The notes below the pieces were generated by a model that ran no database searches, was not told where the DNA came from, and was given only the letters and a program-made list of their open reading frames with translations. The position numbers and the translations under genes were made by a program. 13,749 nucleotides of DNA, taken from Pseudomonadota bacterium (GTDB taxonomy: Bacteria > Pseudomonadota > Alphaproteobacteria > Rhizobiales > Devosiaceae). The stretch covers positions 1 through 13,749 of the forward strand of contig JAEWHZ010000043.1 in NCBI GenBank assembly GCA_023387585.1, written 5' to 3'. Below, piece after piece: positions 7,572 to 13,749 of this stretch; position 1 is the first letter of the stretch; each line of letters starts with the position of its first letter.

Positions 7572-8501
7572 TCAGGCGCGCGGATGCGCGCGGCGATAGC
7601 TTTCGAACATCCGCTCGGTGTCGACGCCGGTATAGATCTGCGTCGTCGACAGCGAGGCGTGCCCGAGAAGCTCCTGGATGACGCGCAGATCGGCCCCGCC
7701 GGACAGGATATGCGTGGCGAAGGAATGGCGCAGTGCATGCGGCGTCGCCGAGGCCGGCAGGCCGAGCGCCCCGCGCAGCTCCGCCATGCGCAACTGCACG
7801 ATGCGCGCCGACAGCACGCCGCCTTTCTTGCCGCGGAACAGCGGTTCCCCGGCGCCGACGACGAAGGGCAGTTTGGCGCGATAATCGGCGATCGCCTCCG
7901 CCACCATCGGCAGCAGCGGCACCAGCCGCACCTTGCCGCCCTTGCCGGTGACGCGCAGGCTGGCGCGCTCGACGTCGCGGGCCGTGAGCGCCAGCGCTTC
8001 CGATATGCGCAGCCCCGCGCCATAGCACAGCATCAGCACCGCGATGTCGCGCGCCGCGACCCACGGCTCGGCCTCGAGCTGGTCGGTCATCGCCAGCGTG
8101 TCCCGCGCCTCGGGAACGCTTAGCGCCTTGGGCAGGCTTTTGGGCAGGCGCGGGCTGCGCACGGCATCGAGCGCATCGGTGCTGGCGATGCCGTTGCGCT
8201 CGAGATGGCGCAGGAACGAGCGCAGCGCCGACAAGGCCCGCGCCAGCGAGCGCGATTGCAGCCCCTCGGCGCGCCTGTGGGCCATGAAGGCGCGGATATC
8301 CGCCGGCCGCAACTGCGCGACCGCCGCGGCATCGACCGGCCCGCCCAGATGATGCTTGAGGAAATCGAGGAACCGGCCCAGATCGCGCCGATACGCCTCG
8401 AGCGTGTTCGGACTGACGCGCCGGATGGCGCCGAGATCGCGCATCCACTCGGATACGGCCTGGCCGATGACGGCGTCGGTGGAAAAGGCGGTGTCGCTCA
8501 T
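7572..8501 (-). CDS. xerC: Site-specific tyrosine recombinase XerC
   Basis: XerC with XerD acts at dif near the replication terminus to resolve chromosome dimers before division. The 309-residue protein has the usual Xer size. The N-terminal SAM-like core-binding domain spans about residues 12-105 (SPNTLEAYRRDLGRFLDFL). The catalytic domain carries the complete tyrosine recombinase set: R165 in GAGLRISEAL, K187 in TGKGGK, H255 and R258 in HALRHSFATHIL, H281 in LLGHASLSTTQIYT, and nucleophile Y290. The position between the suc operon and priA-atpHA, divergent from priA, is the usual place for xerC rather than xerD in Hyphomicrobiales, as I recall. That context decides the C over D call. The ATG at 8499-8501 has no clear ribosome site. 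The permease gene follows after 44 bases, and a 7-bp dyad (CCTGACG at 7545-7551, CGTCAGG at 7570-7576) spans the xerC stop. Confidence 0.93.
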   Translation of the reverse strand: MSDTAFSTDAVIGQAVSEWMRDLGAIRRVSPNTLEAYRRDLGRFLDFLKHHLGGPVDAAAVAQLRPADIRAFMAHRRAEGLQSRSLARALSALRSFLRHLERNGIASTDALDAVRSPRLPKSLPKALSVPEARDTLAMTDQLEAEPWVAARDIAVLMLCYGAGLRISEALALTARDVERASLRVTGKGGKVRLVPLLPMVAEAIADYRAKLPFVVGAGEPLFRGKKGGVLSARIVQLRMAELRGALGLPASATPHALRHSFATHILSGGADLRVIQELLGHASLSTTQIYTGVDTERMFESYRRAHPRA

Positions 8502-8588
8502 ATCTGCGAATCTAGCGCGATCCGCCTTACCAATCGACTAGCGTTCGATATGTCACGCGGTCGGCAAGTGTGGCCGCTTGGCATCACC

Positions 8589-8610
8589 TTCCGGACAGTA
8601 TCGTCCGGAA
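8589..8610. promoter_or_regulatory. Operator-like 22-bp palindrome
   Basis: TTCCGGAC (8589-8596), a 6-base spacer AGTATC, then GTCCGGAA (8603-8610) form a perfect dyad. No T-run follows on either strand, so it is not an intrinsic terminator. Its place between two divergent genes, 87 bases upstream of xerC and about 254 bases upstream of the transpeptidase start, fits a dimeric regulator site. The regulator is unknown. Confidence 0.4.
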
Positions 8611-8662
8611 CACGGACACATGCCTGTGATCCCGGTTACCTGGCGAATCCTCCCGGCCTACA

Positions 8663-8686
8663 GAACGGGCCATGAACCGCCCGTTC
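8663..8686. repeat. Perfect inverted repeat, 8-bp arms with 8-base loop
   Basis: GAACGGGC (8663-8670) pairs with GCCCGTTC (8679-8686) around the loop CATGAACC. In RNA this would be a stable hairpin. It contains the ATG of the doubtful 43-codon ORF in its loop. It could be a leader hairpin of the transpeptidase mRNA, an operator, or chance in GC-rich DNA. Confidence 0.35.
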
Positions 8687-8803
8687 GCCCGCATCCCGAT
8701 ATCGTTCGACCCCGGCGGCCTGTCGATCCCGGCAGGCGTGCCGGCGCCGGGCGTCGTCGTGCCGGACCCCGGGCCGGGCCGGCCGCCGCCCCGCGTGGCC
8801 TGA
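8672..8803 (+). CDS. Doubtful 43-residue Pro/Gly-rich ORF
   Basis: An ATG at 8672 opens a 43-codon frame ending in TGA at 8801-8803. The peptide starts MNRPFARIPISFDPGG and ends in a Pro/Gly/Arg-rich tail. It has no signal peptide, membrane helix or known motif. There is no convincing ribosome site upstream (ACGGGC only). The ATG sits in the loop of an inverted repeat. In DNA this rich in GC, an open frame of this size is expected by chance. It lies on the transpeptidase strand, 60 bases before that gene, so an upstream leader ORF is possible but unsupported. Confidence 0.15.
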   Translation: MNRPFARIPISFDPGGLSIPAGVPAPGVVVPDPGPGRPPPRVA

Positions 8804-8863
8804 CCCTCTTCATCCAATCCTCGGCTTCAACAGCGGCGCCTCGCGCGCGCCAAAGGTTATTTC

Positions 8864-9562
8864 ATGACCACGCATACGCTTTCCGATGCTCCCGCCCTGT
8901 CTCGGCGACGGCTGCTGACCGGCGCCGGCGCCCTCTCGCTTCTGGCACTTGCCGGCTGCGCCTCGACCGGCACCCCCCGCACCAGCGTGGCCACCGCCGT
9001 TCCGGCCACGCCCCGCGTGCCCTCCGACGTGCTGATGATGTACGGCCCGCTGCCCGAGGAAACCTTCCCGATCCCGGCGGCCAGGATCGCAAGGGTCGAT
9101 CCGCGCTTCTGGCGCCAGGAGGTCGACGATCCGACCGGCGAGCCGGCCGGCACCGTGGTCGTCGATACCGGTCAGCGCTTCTGCTACCATGTGCTCCCCG
9201 ATGGCCGGGCCATGCGCTACGGCGTCGGCATCGGCCGGGAGGGCTTTTCGTGGTCGGGGCGCGCGCATGTCGCCTATAAGCGAGCCTGGCCGCGCTGGAC
9301 CCCGCCCGCCGACATGATCGCGCGCGAACCCTCGCTCGAGGCCTATCGCAACGGCATGGAGCCCGGGCTGGACAACCCGCTCGGCGCCCGGGCGCTCTAC
9401 ATCCACCAGGGCAACCAGGACACGCTCTATCGCCTGCACGGCTCGAACGAGGAGTTCACCATCGGCCAGGCCGTCTCCTCGGGCTGCGTGCGCTTCATGC
9501 AGCACGACATCATCCACCTGCACGACAATGTCAGGTCCGGATCGCCGATCCTCGTCGTCTGA
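8864..9562 (+). CDS. L,D-transpeptidase (YkuD domain), predicted lipoprotein
   Basis: L,D-transpeptidases (YkuD family) form 3-3 cross-links in peptidoglycan, or attach proteins to it, using a catalytic cysteine and being insensitive to most beta-lactams. The 232-residue product begins with SRRRLLTGAGALSLLALAGC. This contains a lipobox (L29-A30-G31-C32), so the mature protein would be lipidated at C32, and a preceding RRRLL that resembles a Tat signal. The YkuD domain covers about residues 90-232. The active site is H192 in RLHGSNEEFTIG and C208 in SSGCVRF, the arrangement of the ErfK/YbiS group common in alphaproteobacteria. No LysM or other peptidoglycan-binding domain is present. The ATG has AAAGG at 8852-8856 with a 7-base spacer. 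The gene stands alone, followed by a hairpin at 9580-9603 and then priA. Whether it makes cross-links or anchors an outer-membrane protein cannot be told from sequence. Confidence 0.92.
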   Translation: MTTHTLSDAPALSRRRLLTGAGALSLLALAGCASTGTPRTSVATAVPATPRVPSDVLMMYGPLPEETFPIPAARIARVDPRFWRQEVDDPTGEPAGTVVVDTGQRFCYHVLPDGRAMRYGVGIGREGFSWSGRAHVAYKRAWPRWTPPADMIAREPSLEAYRNGMEPGLDNPLGARALYIHQGNQDTLYRLHGSNEEFTIGQAVSSGCVRFMQHDIIHLHDNVRSGSPILVV

Positions 9563-9579
9563 TTCTGACCCCCTTCGAC

Positions 9580-9603
9580 GCGATTCGGCTTTGGCCGAAT
9601 CGC
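9580..9603. terminator. 10-bp perfect hairpin between the transpeptidase gene and priA
   Basis: GCGATTCGGC (9580-9589), loop TTTG, GCCGAATCGC (9594-9603) form a perfect stem 17 bases after the transpeptidase stop. No T-run follows on the plus strand, so as a terminator it is incomplete. It may instead stabilise the upstream mRNA's 3' end or be a regulatory dyad ahead of priA (start 9648). Confidence 0.45.
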
Positions 9604-9647
9604 AGCCAGCGCCTATCTAGCGTGCGAACGGAACAGAACGGGCACGC

Positions 9648-11819
9648 GTGTTCACTGCCGGCGACATCGTTGCGGTCATGGTCGGGGTCGCCGTCGAAGG
9701 ACCCTATTCCTATCGCGTGCCCGAGGGCGCGGCGCTCGCGCGCGGCAATATCGTCGCCGTGCCGCTCGGCCCGCGCCAGGTGCTTGGCGTCGTCTGGGGT
9801 CCGCCCGCCGACAGCATCGATCCCGCCCGCATCCGCGCCGTCGCCCATGTCTACGACGTGCCGGCGCTGTCGGCCGAATTGTGCGACTTCGTCGACTGGG
9901 TGGCGCGCTACACGCTCGCCGCGCCCGGCATGGTGCTGCGCGCCGTGCTGCGCTCGACCGAGGCGCTCGACGAGCCGCGCCCCGTCATCGGCTTCAGGCG
10001 TACCGGCCACGAGCCGGAGCGGCTGACCGATGCGCGGCTGCGCGTGCTCGACACGCTGGCCGACGATATGGTGTGGGCCAAGGCGGCGCTGATCGGCGCC
10101 ACCGGCGTGTCGGCCTCGGTGATCGACGGGCTCGAACGGCTCGGCGCCGTCGAGCGCATCACCATGCCGCCGCCGCCCATCGCCATGCCGCCCGACCCCG
10201 ACGCGGCGCCGCCAAATCTCAATCCCGTCCAGGCCGGGGCGCTGGCGCAACTGCGCGAACTCGAGGTCGATTCCTTCGGCGTGGCGCTGCTCGACGGCGT
10301 CACCGGCGGCGGCAAGACCGAGGTGTTCTTCGAGGCCGTCGCCGACACGCTGCGCGCCGGCCGCCAGGCGGCAATCCTGTTGCCCGAGATCGCCCTCACC
10401 CGCACCTTCATCGAGCGCTTCACCCGCCGCTTCGGCACGAGGCCCGCCGAATGGCATTCCGACATGACGCCCGCCCAGCGCGCCCGCGTCTGGCGCGGCG
10501 TCCTGACCGGCGAAATCCGCGCTGTGGTCGGCGCCCGCTCGGCGCTGTTCCTGCCCTTTCGCGAGCTCGGCCTGCTGGTGCTCGACGAGGAGCATGACGG
10601 CGCCTACAAGCAGTCGGACGGCATCAACTACCATGCGCGCGACATGTCGATCGTGCGCGCCCAGTTCGCCTCGGCGCGCGTCATTCTCTCCTCGGCCACG
10701 CCCTCGGTCGAATCGCGCAACAATGCCGATCAGCGCCGCTATGCCCATGTCGTCGTGGCGAGCCGCTTCGCCGACGCCGCCATGCCCGACATCGCCCCGA
10801 TCGACATGCGCGTCGACGGCCCCGAAAAGGGGCGCTGGATCGCCCCGCGGCTGGCGCGCGAGATCTTTTCGACGCTCGAGCGCGGCGAGCAGGCGCTGCT
10901 GTTCCTCAACCGCCGCGGCTATGCCCCCCTCACCCTGTGCCGCTCCTGCGGCCACCAGTACCAGTGTCCGCAATGCTCGGCCTGGCTGGTCGAACACCGC
11001 TTTCGCGGCGTGCTGATGTGCCACCATTGCGGGCACGAGCAGAAGGTGCCGCAAAGCTGCTCGGCCTGCGGCGCCGAGGACTCTCTGGTGCCGATCGGCC
11101 CCGGCATCGAGCGCATCGCCGAGGAAGCCGCCGAGCGCTTTCCCGAGGCGCGCCTCGTCATCCTCTCCTCCGACATGGGCTCGAACGCGCAATTGCGCGA
11201 GCGTTTCGTCGAGATCGAGCGCGGCGAGTACGATCTGATTATCGGCACGCAATTGGTGGCCAAGGGCCATCACTTCGCCAAGCTCGCTCTGGTCGGCGTG
11301 GTCGATGCCGATCTCGGGCTCGGCCAGGGCGGTGACCCGCGCGCCTCCGAAAAGACCTTCCAGATCCTCACCCAGGTCGCCGGCCGTGCCGGCCGCGCCT
11401 CGCGGCACGGGCGCGCGCTGCTGCAGACCTACCGCCCCGAGCATCCGGTGATGCAGGCGCTGATCGCCGAAGACCGCGAGGCCTTCTACCGCCACGAGCT
11501 CGCCGCCCGGCATGCCGGCACCCTACCGCCCTTCGGGCGCCTCGCCGCGGTCATCGTCTCGGCCGGCACCCACGAGGCGGCAATGGATTTCTCCCGCGCC
11601 CTGCTCTTGGCGGCGCCCATGGCCGAGGGCCTGAAACTGTTCGGCCCCGCCGACGCTCCCATCGCCCTGCTGCGTGGCCGCCACCGCGTGCGCCTGCTCG
11701 CCCAGAGTCCACGCGCCTTCGACCTGTCCGGCTATATGCGCTTCTGGCTCGCCACCGCCCCCCGCCCGCGCGGCGACGTCAGGGCCGTGGTCGACATCGA
11801 CCCCCAGAGCTTCTTATAG
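9648..11819 (+). CDS. priA: Primosomal protein N', replication-restart helicase PriA
   Basis: PriA recognises stalled or collapsed forks and D-loops and reloads the replicative helicase. The 723-residue product matches the family length. An N-terminal 3'-end-binding domain (about 1-105, with PYSYRVP and VPLGPRQVLGVVW) precedes a winged-helix region (about 120-185) and the superfamily 2 helicase core. Motifs seen are LNPVQAGAL (191-199), Walker A GVTGGGKT (217-224), DEEH (313-316), SSATPS near 348-353, and later GTQLVAKGHHF and QVAGRAGR. Eight zinc-binding cysteines lie at residues 431, 434, 440, 443, 458, 461, 471 and 474 in four CxxC pairs. The only start before the conserved N-terminus is GTG at 9648; an in-frame TAG lies at 9618. 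The ribosome site is weak (GGAAC, 13 bases away), and the internal ATG at 9678 would remove conserved residues. It is followed by the atp operon after a 247-base gap. Confidence 0.96.
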   Translation: MFTAGDIVAVMVGVAVEGPYSYRVPEGAALARGNIVAVPLGPRQVLGVVWGPPADSIDPARIRAVAHVYDVPALSAELCDFVDWVARYTLAAPGMVLRAVLRSTEALDEPRPVIGFRRTGHEPERLTDARLRVLDTLADDMVWAKAALIGATGVSASVIDGLERLGAVERITMPPPPIAMPPDPDAAPPNLNPVQAGALAQLRELEVDSFGVALLDGVTGGGKTEVFFEAVADTLRAGRQAAILLPEIALTRTFIERFTRRFGTRPAEWHSDMTPAQRARVWRGVLTGEIRAVVGARSALFLPFRELGLLVLDEEHDGAYKQSDGINYHARDMSIVRAQFASARVILSSATPSVESRNNADQRRYAHVVVASRFADAAMPDIAPIDMRVDGPEKGRWIAPRLAREIFSTLERGEQALLFLNRRGYAPLTLCRSCGHQYQCPQCSAWLVEHRFRGVLMCHHCGHEQKVPQSCSACGAEDSLVPIGPGIERIAEEAAERFPEARLVILSSDMGSNAQLRERFVEIERGEYDLIIGTQLVAKGHHFAKLALVGVVDADLGLGQGGDPRASEKTFQILTQVAGRAGRASRHGRALLQTYRPEHPVMQALIAEDREAFYRHELAARHAGTLPPFGRLAAVIVSAGTHEAAMDFSRALLLAAPMAEGLKLFGPADAPIALLRGRHRVRLLAQSPRAFDLSGYMRFWLATAPRPRGDVRAVVDIDPQSFL

Positions 11820-11929
11820 GTTTTTGCCGAAAGTCTCGCCCGCGCCACGAAGCGCCGCTGACCGCGCATCGGCATGCGACAAAAGCGCCGTGCCCGTTTT
11901 GGCGCCCTCATGCTTGCATGGCGCGAAGA

Positions 11930-11938
11930 TGCTATGAT
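11930..11938 (+). promoter_or_regulatory. Candidate extended -10 promoter for the atpHAGDC operon
   Basis: TGCTATGAT (11930-11938) matches an extended -10 element (TGnTATAAT) with one mismatch. No consensus -35 lies 17 bases upstream; the nearest TTGCAT (11914-11919) is only 13 bases away and is part of the palindrome CATGCTTGCATG (11909-11920). Transcription would start near 11945, leaving a leader of about 120 bases before the TTG at 12067. A small hairpin, CAGGC-TCCG-GCCTG, lies at 11966-11979 in that leader. No terminator for priA is visible before it, so read-through from priA is also possible. Confidence 0.4.
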
Positions 11939-12054
11939 AGAGCGGGCGCGCTTTCGGAAATAAGGCAGGCTCCGGCCTGGCTTGCAGGGACTGCATTCGC
12001 TTGGATGCGGCATTCCGGCTTCCGGAACTCCCGCCGATGACGACAACGAATGAG

Positions 12055-12061
12055 GGTGGAG
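12055..12061 (+). promoter_or_regulatory. Ribosome binding site deciding the atpH start
   Basis: GGTGGAG, within GAGGGTGGAG, lies 5 bases before the TTG at 12067. It is the best Shine-Dalgarno match near the atpH 5' end and favours TTG over the in-frame ATG at 12037, whose upstream GGAAC (12024-12028) is weaker. Confidence 0.65.
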
Positions 12062-12066
12062 CGGAC

Positions 12067-12627
12067 TTGGCAGCGCAGAACTCAGTGCTCGTGCAGATCG
12101 CCCGGCCCTATGCCAGCGCGCTTTTCGATCTTGCGCGCGAGGAAAACCAGCTGGCTTCGGTCGAGACCGCGCTCAGCGACGTGGCCCGGCTGATCGGCGA
12201 AAGCGAAGATTTCTCCCGCCTCCTGCGCTCGCCCGCCATAAGCGGCGAGGAAAAGGCCAAGGCGCTCGACGCCATCCTGGCGCGCACCACGACCAACGCC
12301 CTGGTCGCCAACGTGCTGCGCCTCGTCGCCCGCAACGGGCGCCTGTTCGCCCTCGACGAGATCATTGCGCGCTTCCGCGCCCTGGCAGCCGCAGAGCGCG
12401 GCGAGGTCACCGCCGAGGTCACCTCGGCCGCCCCGCTCACCCAGGCCCAGGCCGACGCGCTCGCGAGCACCCTGTCGACCAAGGTCGGCAAGACGGTCTC
12501 GCTCGATCAACGCGTCGATCCCTCGCTGATCGGCGGCCTTCAGGTGAAGGTCGGCAGCCAGCTGATCGATTCTTCTCTCAAGACGAAACTCGCAGCGATG
12601 AAAATCGCCATGAAAGAGGTTGGATGA
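12067..12627 (+). CDS. atpH: F1F0 ATP synthase subunit delta
   Basis: Delta links the top of the F1 alpha3beta3 head to the peripheral stalk b subunits (OSCP family). Started at the TTG, it has 186 residues, the usual alphaproteobacterial length. The N-terminus MAAQNSVLVQIARPYASALFDLA then places the conserved tyrosine and ALFDLA where the family has them. The N-terminal helical bundle covers about residues 5-110. The C-terminal signature DPSLIGGLQVKVGSQLIDSS lies at about 151-170. Alternatives are the ATG at 12037 (ten extra residues, MTTTNEGGAD) and the TTG at 12001 (22 extra residues). Both lack a comparable ribosome site and add residues outside the family pattern. The stop TGA overlaps the atpA start by one base (TGATG), indicating translational coupling. 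It is the first gene of the F1 operon, with F0 genes elsewhere, as is typical for alphaproteobacteria. Identity is secure; the start is fairly so. Confidence 0.93.
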   Translation: MAAQNSVLVQIARPYASALFDLAREENQLASVETALSDVARLIGESEDFSRLLRSPAISGEEKAKALDAILARTTTNALVANVLRLVARNGRLFALDEIIARFRALAAAERGEVTAEVTSAAPLTQAQADALASTLSTKVGKTVSLDQRVDPSLIGGLQVKVGSQLIDSSLKTKLAAMKIAMKEVG

Positions 12628-13749
12628 TGGACATCAAAGCCGCGGAAATTTCTGCGATCCTGAAGGACCAGATCAAGAATTTCGGCCAGGAAGCGCAGGT
12701 CTCCGAAGTCGGCCAGGTGCTCAGCGTCGGTGACGGCATCGCGCGCGTCTACGGCCTCGACAACTGCCAGGCCGGCGAGCTCGTCGAATTCCCCGGCTCC
12801 ATCAAGGGCATGGCGCTCAACCTCGAAGAGGACAATGTCGGCGTCGTGATCTTCGGCGACGACCGCACCATCAAGGAAGGCGACGTCGTCAAGCGCACCG
12901 GCGCCATCGTCGACACCCCCGTCGGCAAGGGCCTGCTCGGCCGCGTGGTCGACGGCCTCGGCAACCCGATCGACGGCAAGGGCCCGATCGAGTACACCGA
13001 GCGCCGCCGCGTCGACGTCAAGGCGCCCGGCATCCTGCCGCGCAAGTCGGTGCATGAGCCGATGTCGACCGGCCTCAAGGCCATCGACGCCATGATCCCC
13101 ATCGGGCGTGGCCAGCGCGAGCTGGTCATCGGCGACCGCCAGACCGGCAAGACCGCCATCGTTCTCGATACCTTCCTCAACCAGAAGCCGGCCCACGAGG
13201 CCAATGCTTCCGAGACCGACAAGCTCTATTGCATCTATGTCGCGGTGGGCCAGAAGCGCTCCACCGTCGCCCAGTTCGTCAAGGTGCTCGAAGACGCCGG
13301 CGCGCTCGAATATTCCGTCGTCATCGCCGCCACCGCCTCGGACCCGGCCCCGCTGCAATACATCGCGCCCTTCACCGGCTGCGCCATCGGCGAGTGGTTC
13401 CGCGACAATGGCAAGCATGCCGTGATCGCCTATGACGACCTGACCAAGCAGGCCGTCGCCTATCGCCAGATGTCGCTGCTGCTGCGCCGTCCGCCGGGCC
13501 GCGAAGCCTATCCGGGCGACGTGTTCTATCTGCATAGCCGCCTGCTCGAGCGCGCCGCCAAGATGAACGAAGACCACGGTCTCGGCTCGCTCACCGCGCT
13601 GCCCGTCATCGAGACCCAGGCCAACGACGTGTCGGCCTATATCCCGACCAATGTGATCTCGATCACCGACGGCCAGATCTTCCTCGAGACCAATCTGTTC
13701 TTCCAGGGCATCCGCCCGGCGGTGAACGTCGGCCTCTCCGTGTCGCGCG
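12627..13749 (+). CDS. atpA: F1F0 ATP synthase subunit alpha, 5' part
   Basis: AtpA is the non-catalytic, regulatory nucleotide-binding subunit of F1. The window holds the first 374 codons of about 510. The N-terminus MDIKAAEISAILKDQIKNFG is typical of alphaproteobacteria and fixes the start at 12627. An extra ATG at 12624 is in frame, but AGAGG (12615-12619) is better spaced (7 bases) for 12627. The beta-barrel domain covers about residues 25-95. Walker A GDRQTGKT is at 169-176 with K175. A short insertion after NQKPAHEANASETDKLY (185-201) relative to E. coli is, as I recall, common in this class. Near the window end come SAYIPTNVISITDGQIF and GLSVSR, so the last complete codon is R374, which corresponds to the conserved arginine finger reaching into the beta-subunit site. 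The 3' end and atpG, atpD and atpC would lie beyond the window. Confidence 0.97.
   Translation, partial: MDIKAAEISAILKDQIKNFGQEAQVSEVGQVLSVGDGIARVYGLDNCQAGELVEFPGSIKGMALNLEEDNVGVVIFGDDRTIKEGDVVKRTGAIVDTPVGKGLLGRVVDGLGNPIDGKGPIEYTERRRVDVKAPGILPRKSVHEPMSTGLKAIDAMIPIGRGQRELVIGDRQTGKTAIVLDTFLNQKPAHEANASETDKLYCIYVAVGQKRSTVAQFVKVLEDAGALEYSVVIAATASDPAPLQYIAPFTGCAIGEWFRDNGKHAVIAYDDLTKQAVAYRQMSLLLRRPPGREAYPGDVFYLHSRLLERAAKMNEDHGLGSLTALPVIETQANDVSAYIPTNVISITDGQIFLETNLFFQGIRPAVNVGLSVSR

Larger units (their letters stand above)
8502..8863. other. Divergent intergenic region between xerC and the L,D-transpeptidase gene
   Basis: No convincing gene lies in these 362 bases. They must hold the promoters for the divergent xerC and transpeptidase transcripts, but I find no well-spaced -35/-10 pair on either strand. 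Two perfect 8-bp inverted repeats (8589-8610 and 8663-8686) and a GC-rich, CCGG-rich stretch (8710-8800) are the only structures. A 43-codon ORF at 8672-8803 is listed separately as doubtful. No tRNA fold was recognised. Confidence 0.6.

Noticed and set aside
6547..8448. A 633-codon frame that would fuse an N-terminal extension to the permease
   Set aside because: The extra part overlaps xerC in another frame and is Arg/Ala-rich without domain features. The true permease starts at 7527 at its first transmembrane helix.
7572..8501. xerC as an integrase of a mobile element
   Set aside because: Size, motifs and position beside priA-atpHA fit the housekeeping Xer recombinase. No attachment-site repeats, tRNA target or phage genes are nearby.
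8540..8690. A possible tRNA or small structured RNA gene
   Set aside because: No cloverleaf with a proper acceptor stem and TpsiC arm could be formed; only the two separate inverted repeats are present.
9531..11513. A 660-codon open frame antisense to priA
   Set aside because: It is a shadow of priA, which has a full set of helicase and zinc-binding motifs on the plus strand.

Overview
The window reads as a chromosomal core region of a high-GC alphaproteobacterium, most likely of the order Hyphomicrobiales (Rhizobiales). Two things point there. One is the gene order (sucD-sucA-sucB, then xerC divergent from the priA side, then priA-atpH-atpA). The other is an F1 ATP synthase operon that starts with atpH and has no F0 genes in front of it. 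A family-level placement such as Devosiaceae is possible but not shown by the sequence. No rRNA, tRNA, CRISPR array, insertion sequence or phage gene is visible.

Bases 1-4994, plus strand: the end of a TCA-cycle operon. It holds the 3' part of sucD (succinyl-CoA synthetase alpha), sucA (2-oxoglutarate dehydrogenase E1) and sucB/odhB (its lipoyl-bearing E2), closed by a clear intrinsic terminator. The E3 gene (lpd), which often follows sucB in this order, is not here.

Bases 5012-8501, minus strand: three co-directional genes that may be one transcript, in the order xerC (chromosome dimer resolution recombinase), a ten-helix EamA/DMT-type permease, and an exported 496-residue protein. That protein consists almost entirely of seven copies of a strictly 55-residue Asp/Cys-rich module. 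It is the least ordinary item in the window, and I cannot give it a function.

Bases 8502-8863: a 362-base divergent intergenic region with two perfect 8-bp inverted repeats and a doubtful 43-codon ORF. Bases 8864-9562, plus strand: a predicted lipoprotein L,D-transpeptidase (YkuD fold) acting on peptidoglycan. Bases 9648-11819: priA, the replication-restart helicase, with a GTG start. After a 247-base leader carrying an extended -10-like promoter come atpH, probably started by TTG at 12067 rather than an upstream ATG, and atpA. AtpA overlaps atpH by one base and runs off the window end right after its arginine-finger codon.

Most of the window is housekeeping: central carbon flux (suc), energy coupling (atp), chromosome maintenance (xerC, priA) and envelope (L,D-transpeptidase, repeat protein). 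I see no convincing new multi-gene system. The best candidate for undescribed biology is the seven-module exported protein.
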